Part shown: positions 58,514 to 64,000 of the stretch, piece by piece
Numbering within the stretch: the stretch's first letter is position 1
Layout: each line of letters begins with the position of its first letter
NCBI GenBank assembly: GCA_026075535.2
Contig: AP026544.2
Span: 8,494,001-8,558,000 of the forward strand
Direction of reading: 5' to 3'
Source: Tricholoma matsutake
Lineage: Eukaryota; Basidiomycota; Agaricomycetes; Agaricales; Tricholomataceae
DNA length: 64,000 bases
Program-made: the position numbers and the translations under genes
Notes under the pieces: model-generated
Database searches by the model: none
Told to the model about the DNA's origin: nothing
The model's input: only the letters and a program-made list of their open reading frames with translations

Positions 58514-59544
58514 AGGACCCCCGACAACCCCCCAAAATGCCTGATCCCCGATTTTACCATGCGGATAAAAATATTTTTGGGTCGTTTCGTGGTATTCCTA
58601 TCCGGATTTTGCCTCAGGCCTACCGCAGGTCCCATTTTTATCCGCACATGGGATCAGGCACTAAAAAAAACCGCCAAAATAGTATTTTTTTTCTCAAAAT
58701 TTTGCTCCAGTAGGTAACATTGTCAAATAGGGCGCATGCACCAACATCCTCGCCCATATCTTCATCATTTTTACGTCTAGAGCCCAGTATCTTGAGAATC
58801 TTGCAATTTGGTTTGTGAGAACACTGAAGTTTGAACCGAGTGCTACATAGTAGTCTGTTAATAATTATAGTGATCCTGAGCCCAGTTTCTAATAACTGTG
58901 CACGAAGAGCATCAATAGTAAGCAAAGAAATCAAAGCACCTTTTTTGCTCGAGTATTAGGATTTTTTGGTTTTACCGTTCTGCCATCGAACAGCGCGCGC
59001 AAGCCCCGATGCTCTAAGACTTCTAGGCGGTGGATTCTCATGTACAATCACGTAGTCCGAGTCAGCGACGACTCAGCGTCCATTTTGGGGATTTGACGTG
59101 TGCGCGAGAAAAAGTCTGAACTTGAAAGACGCGGATGAGTTCAAGTTGAGAGCAAACCCACTTTCAAGTTCTAACTTCTGAACACAGCTACAACTTGAAT
59201 GTCCGGGACGGTCTAAAATTATAGAAATTTGCTATTGGTAGTAAATATGCACTAGACTAGTACAGGCTGGTTACAGAGCAATGCCTACTAATATAATACC
59301 TGCCGCGTAATAGCGCTTGCATACTTACTATGCGCTCATGGGTCATTTTTGTGGCTCGACCCTGCAGTTTTATCCGGACCGGATCAGACCTGCGGTGGTT
59401 AGTCAATCCTTATCCGGACTATACCTCAGGGACTGGTCCAATTTTTGCCCAATTCCTATCCGGAAGGCCTCAGGGATTCAAAAAAATTTCTCCAATCCTT
59501 ATCCGGATTGGGATCAGGCATTTTGGGGGGTTGTCGGGGGTCCT
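58514..59544. mobile_element. 1031-bp TIR element with perfect 8-bp TSD
   Basis: The terminal inverted repeats of 34 bases are identical; both start AGGACCCCCGACAACCCCCC. ACGGTGGC flanks both sides (58506-58513 and 59545-59552). Subterminal TATCCGGA motifs occur at least six times. Non-coding. Confidence 0.95.
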
Positions 59545-59552
59545 ACGGTGGC

Positions 59553-60150
59553 GTGTTCCTCTCATTTCATCGGATCTGAAATCTGTGATGAAAACGGGTT
59601 GAGATCAATGCAAAGCTCAGTTTAATGATGCACAACTCACCTACTGGTAGTATCACCTATCCTGCTATATCTAATTTTCTCGTAAATTCACTATATTGAG
59701 AGAATGCGGTCGCGCGTTCCTCTCGTCTCATCGTATCTGAAATCCGTGATGAAAAAGGGTTAGGATCAATCCAAAATTCAGCCGGAACGATGCACAACTC
59801 ACCTAGTAGCAATACCTATCCTGCTATATCTAGCTTTCTCGTAAAATTACTATATTGAGAGAACGCGGTTGCGCGTTCCTCTCGTCTCATCGTATCTGAA
59901 ATCCGTGATGAAAAAGGGTTAGGATCAATCCAAAGTTCAGCCGGAACGATGCACAACTCACCTAGTAGCAATACCTATCCTGCTTTATCTAGCTTTCTCG
60001 TAAAATCACTACATTGAAAGAATGCGGTCACGCGTTCCTCTTGTCTCATCAGATCTGGAATCTGTGATGAAAAAGGGTTAGGATCAATCCAAAGTTCAGC
60101 CAGAACGATTTACAACTCACCTAGTACTTAAGCTATGTACTACAGGTATC
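59553..60150. repeat. Satellite of about 160-bp units
   Basis: CGTTCCTC recurs at about 59554, 59715, 59875 and 60033, spacing 158-161. Units share TGATGAAAAAGGGTTAGGAT and ATGCACAACTCACCTA. One more diverged unit lies at 58393-58513, before the nested element, so that element landed in the array. Confidence 0.88.
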
Positions 60151-60807
60151 CTGCTATATCTGGTTTGACTCCTAAGCAAAAAATCTAAATGCACGGAAAG
60201 GTAACAAGCTTATGATCAGTGTTATGACAACTATGGAAATCGACGAGTGATACAGCAGACTTGGCCAGCCACCAGATTCGTTGCAATCATCTCGCGCGAG
60301 GTTGTTAGTATACTTGTTACCGTTGATCCATGCTCGGCCATTTCCGGAACTCCCACCCGCATCGACTTCGGAGCGTCGTTGGCGTGCCACAAGCCACATA
60401 TAATGAACAGAGTACATTTCAAGAAAGTCGAGTACAGAAGCTGGCTACAAAGTCATAACATTCGATGAAAATTTAGTATGACCAAAGCCGCGGCCTGAGC
60501 CGCCGGCTTTGGCTTTCAGCTACTCTGGGCCGGGCCAAGGGCCGTCACCAATGGCCAGGCTCACGGCTTTGAGCCGGGCCGGGCACATCACTACATACAG
60601 ATGCAAAAAGCGACGAAGAAGCACCCAGACAGCTGTCAGGATCACAATAATATTTAAACACGCATATAACAAGACGAAGAGGAAGACTCGGAAGCGGTTT
60701 ATCACGGCCTTCGAGGTGAATTCCAGGAGGCCTACACAGATGGGGAAAGGGTGTGTATGAGGTCTCTCTTCACATATACGGTTACCTCTATCCAACTTAA
60801 TTTTGAG

Positions 60808-61344
60808 CTAAGGAGATGGAGTGATAGGAAGACTGGCAGCAAACCTTTGAGACTGCTCGTGGCGGTCTCCACCTTGTTCCAAGGTAACTGATGTTCGTGA
60901 TGACGGATTGTGTCCATCACCCCCGCGCGCCGATTCTCTGAAGTGCTTGGAATGTTGCGAACTTGAAGCGGGAATATTATCTGCGTTCTCCTCGGGTGGA
61001 TTGACGTTATCCTGACTCGAACTCAGAGAACTGAGGGGTTCATCTTTTGTTTCACCGGGTAAGCCTAGCAAGCGTAGAGAATATTTAGCTGCACTAACAG
61101 TGTGAACATCAAATTACATACATGTTAAATTCTCCCGGATGTCCGGCAGCAGTCCGTGACGCACATCAGCACCAGCCACATCGAGCCCGCTATAAGAGTG
61201 GGATATCGAGGAGTCGTTTCGGGACCCGGTGGTAGTTTTGTTGGTGGTGTTATTTGAATTGACGTTGTAGTGGACGTGCAGTCCGATAGCATTAGGCGCA
61301 TATATCCTGACGTTGGGGAGGTCTGAAACCGCAGGCGGCATCAT
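60808..61344 (-). CDS. Unknown Ser/Asn-rich protein, copy 2
   Basis: Exons 61122-61344 and 60808-61064, intron 57 bases, 159 residues. Same start, intron position and stop as copy 1 at 23182-23721. Differences include Q to P after MMP, N to T in the NNTNN run, G to C at the splice junction and loss of one Ala codon. The frame is open, unlike the transposon genes around it. A downstream frame at about 60600-60800 keeps a two-part hydrophobic segment (VFLFVLLYACLNIIVILTAV). Function unknown. Confidence 0.55.
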
Positions 61345-61568
61345 GATTTCGCTCGATAGAAAAGTGGGCGATATACTGAAACCTGTCAAGGATGTTCAAT
61401 GACTCTGAGCTCTGAGCTCTGAATTATGCAAGTGGTTGGTTCAACGTACCACAATCACTGCGAATTGGGGAATTATCTAGAACATACAGCTATAGTTGGT
61501 TTAAATATCTCAACCGACGTCCTAGTTAGGTCTTCCATTTAGCCACCACTAGCGCTGTGGGGAGTAAG

Positions 61569-61632
61569 GGTCTATTTGGCAACCAAACCTGGGACCCATG
61601 GCCAGGTTTGGTTGCCGGCAGCCGAACAGACC
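61569..61632. repeat. Foldback of about 64 bp
   Basis: GGTCTATTTGGCAACCAAAC pairs with GTTTGGTTGCC...CCGAACAGACC around a GACCCATGG centre, with a five-base bulge. Possibly a small MITE; flanks show no duplication. Confidence 0.6.
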
Positions 61633-61807
61633 CCCCAGGAGGTAGCAGGAGGCCAGGGTAGGAGATTGTGCCTGCATGACAAGTTTCCATTAAGCTCCGA
61701 GACACAGCCACATTCCGGCCAAGTGAATATCCTGCGAGGTCATGCTTTACACTCAGCCTCCTTCCCATGCCCAACTTCGCGGTTGAGAGGAAATCGGATA
61801 TATGATT

Positions 61808-61941
61808 TTATCTTATCTGTGTGATTATCACCCAAATTTCCAACCCAGCATAACTTTATTTCCTTCAACCCTACGGAGCGGTTGAAGGAAATAAAGTTAT
61901 GCTGGGTTGAAGTTTGCCAGATAATCACACAGATAAGATAA
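61808..61941. repeat. 134-bp near-perfect hairpin
   Basis: Outer stem TTATCTTATCTGTGTGATTA with its complement, a short internal bubble, then an inner stem (AACCCAGCATAACTTTATTT...) with a nine-base loop CTACGGAGC. Nearly the whole unit is self-complementary. Likely a foldback MITE; possible TA duplication only. Confidence 0.8.
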
Positions 61942-63300
61942 TATTCGGAGAAAGCCTTGTGTACCGATTTCCGAAGTTGAGGAGCTGATTTTAACACCCT
62001 ATTACTCCTTACCTGAGTTACTTAACATAGATGAGTGATAGACATTTTTGTTGGGATGTACACCGGGAACGGGTATCATCGTATCCGACGATACGGTCAT
62101 TGATCCCATCACCGACATCCCATTATGGCGTGTCGGCATTCCGATCATCCCTTTATGGCATGTTGGCTATTAGTAACAAGTCTTTTGGAACGTTCCCTTT
62201 AGTGTAGCCAACGGCGCGACTCGGAGCCGTGAGCCGTCGAGGCAAGCTGCTACTTTGGGCCAGCCGCGCTGGTAAATCGGCTCAGGGCTATACCCGGCTC
62301 AGCTCTCACATTGGGTGGCTCAGAGCGGCTCAGAGCGGCTAAGCCGTCCTAAAATGGCAGGCTGTGATGGCTGTGCGACTGATGCATTGCTAACGCATCT
62401 GTCGCTTCTCCTGCACTGCCTCGCCTTCGCCCTCCTTATCCACACAATGCTACGACATCTCTGTCTAATTTCTACCACTTTCTAGTCTGTGAGGTCCCTT
62501 ATATGGCATAAGGTAAGTTTGTTTTTGTGTCGTTATCTCAGTGATTAGTTGAACTTCATCTTCTTATCTAAATTCAACACCGATGCTCCACGACACCACA
62601 TCAACCAAACTGCCAGCTGTTGTGTTGTGCCAGGGGACAGGGTAAGTAAGTTTCTTCTTGTTTCTTGCTCATTAATTCTACTGATTGCTCTCTTTTTCCA
62701 TGTGATAGCACAACAGGCAGGGCAAAGTTTTTCCTCAGAGAAAATACAGAGAAAAAGTGGAGAAAATTACACTTTTTCATGTGGCAAACAAGTAGGGAAA
62801 AACAGGTGAAAATAAGTAATATTCACTTGATATTCTCTGCAATCTGCCCAAGGGAAAATATATCATCTTTATGGAGGGAAATAAAAGGGAATTTGAAGTG
62901 AAAAGAACTTATTTTCTCATGATTTCCCCATGATGTTTGCCAAGAAAAAAATTGTTATATTCCCTGTGAGAGCAAATCAGAAATCTGGGGTGAATATAAG
63001 TTATGTTTTCCTAATATTGGCCTGGTAAATTGTGCATGAAAAAGTGTTATTTTCTCCTCGTGTTTGCCAGATTTTCTCCTGGAAAGAAACCCCTGTCTGC
63101 TTATGTCAGCAGCAACTTGTCAGCATAGCACCAGCGCACAGAGCAGCGCTTGTTCAGCATTCAGCACAGCACCTCTCAGCGCACCTTTCTCAATCCATAT
63201 TGAAGTTTTTTCTGCCAAGTTATCTCTCTTCCGCAAAAACTGTCAGCATTCTTCATGTTACATATACTAATTCAATCTGTAGTGGACATCATATACCTAA
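61942..63300. other. Repetitive spacer, no gene supported
   Basis: 62200-62350 has repeated CGGCTCAGAG motifs. 62704-63090 is rich in GGGAAAA and TTTTCTCC like the foldback at 31126-31653 and may be a relative with ends near CAGGCAGGGC and GTCTG. No convincing ORF. Confidence 0.4.
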
Positions 63301-64000
63301 TGTGATGATGGCGCAGTCAAGCAGCTGCACAATCCTCTCCAGGTCTTTCCTCTGCATTCTTATCTCCTCCACTGTCACTAGCCTTCACCCGTGCCCAATT
63401 CAACATTCCCATCTATTTTTCTTTAGCATGTGTCACACCGATCCAGGTCCATGGAATTGGCGCTCAGACATCAGCAAAGCCATCAACATTTCTCTGTGAA
63501 CCAAATTTTACACCTTTTCTGTTCCGTCAAAGAGACTTGAGCAGGAGAGCATGCCATCCCTCTGCCTTGATCAAATACACCATCGCCAGTAGTCACTACT
63601 TCACACCCCAGTGGCAAATCTGGAATGGTAGATGAAGAACAAGAATATTCTAAGCATGACACAGTCCATTCGATGGATATCACAGATGTCCATATTTCGC
63701 CTCCCCACTCAGATGTTGAGCAGAACTTGAATCAAGTCCCATCCACAGATGGCCAATCTGCAGACGAGCATGCTGAATCTCAAGATTGAAGCGAAGCAAT
63801 GTTCTCGTCAGACGGCGGGGAGCCAACACCCTACCCAAATCGATGCAACGGTCAAGCTGCACAACCGTCTGCTGGCGTTCTTTCCTCTGCATTTTCCTCC
63901 CCTGCACTGTCACTAGCCTTTACTCCAACACCAGCCTTCCCCCAACCCCGTGCCCAATTCGATGTTCCCCCTGCCAATGAGTTACTTGCCACCCCAGATC
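63301..64000 (+). pseudogene. Start of an unidentified Pro/Ser-rich gene, cut by window end
   Basis: ATG 63625 opens an acidic frame (VDEEQEYSKHD, HISPPHSDVEQ) to a TGA at 63787-63789, after which the frame stays open to the window end (AFSSPALSLAF, PQPRAQFDVPPANELLA). A diverged duplicate of the latter part lies upstream at 63304-63410. The TGA fits CGA decay. Family not recognised; probably mobile-element linked. Confidence 0.35.

Larger units (their letters stand above)
58160..60593. mobile_element. 2.4 kb hAT-like TIR element with perfect 8-bp TSD
   Basis: Left end TAGTGATGTTCTGGCCCGG, right end read inward TAGTGATGTGCCCGGCCCGG. CATACAGA on both sides (58152-58159 and 60594-60601). Copy 1 of the duplication has this site once and uninterrupted. 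Ends are rich in GGCTTTGGC/GCCAAAGCC. Interior: a 160-bp satellite and a nested element. A minus-strand open frame at 60172-60417 (81 codons, C-terminal hydrophobic stretch ISIVVITLIISLLPF) is of unknown meaning. Confidence 0.95.
58045..61548 (-). repeat. Inverted segmental duplication, copy 2
   Basis: Minus-strand counterpart of 23005-24045. The match is 58045-58159 plus 60594-61548; the gap is the TIR element 58160-60593. Beyond both ends similarity stops. Confidence 0.9.

Overview
The window looks like a transposon-dense stretch of a basidiomycete (Agaricomycetes) chromosome. The evidence is short GT-AG introns of about 45-60 bases, a Plavaka-type transposase beside a DUF6698-like gene, Ty1/copia and Ty3/gypsy elements of fungal type, a tyrosine-recombinase retroelement remnant, and in-frame stops that are almost all TGA, as expected from CGA to TGA decay at methylated CpG. 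I cannot name the species.

The only well-supported host gene is a tyrosyl-DNA phosphodiesterase 1 (TDP1) on the minus strand at 19302-21816, in 13 exons with an intact pair of HKN motifs. Beside it lies a two-exon gene of unknown function (23182-23721), present a second time in inverted orientation at 60808-61344 as part of an inverted duplication of about 1 kb.

Layout. 1-603: 3' end of a copia element. 604-2902: tRNA-like sequence and a decayed TE-type ORF. 2903-11853: an 8.95 kb TIR element with 8-base target duplications, holding a 7.3 kb Plavaka element (divergent DUF6698-like and transposase genes, both decayed) and a 209 bp MITE. 12881-18629: a complete, apparently intact copia element with an open 1621-codon gag-pol. 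19302-24045: TDP1 and the first copy of the duplication. 24046-30699: TE debris including a decayed gag-like gene. 30700-34015: a TIR element carrying minisatellites, a foldback element and a 5'-truncated LINE. 35986-47881: a Ty3/gypsy element on the minus strand with both LTRs, decayed pol, an internal inversion and a MITE. 47890-49084: tyrosine-recombinase (DIRS-like) remnant. 51481-54570: a second gypsy gag split by three successively nested TIR elements. 55582-57467: two nested TIR elements. 58045-61548: second copy of the duplication, split by a TIR element that is itself split by another. 61549-64000: foldbacks, low-complexity sequence and the start of an unidentified gene.

The main theme is nested insertion. 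Eleven TIR elements can be bounded by 8-base target duplications (seven perfect, four with one mismatch), with hAT-like ends in nine of them. In several places removing an element rejoins an open frame or recreates a sequence found elsewhere in the window. Older layers are CpG-poor and full of TGA stops; the copia element is CpG-rich and open, so it is among the youngest.
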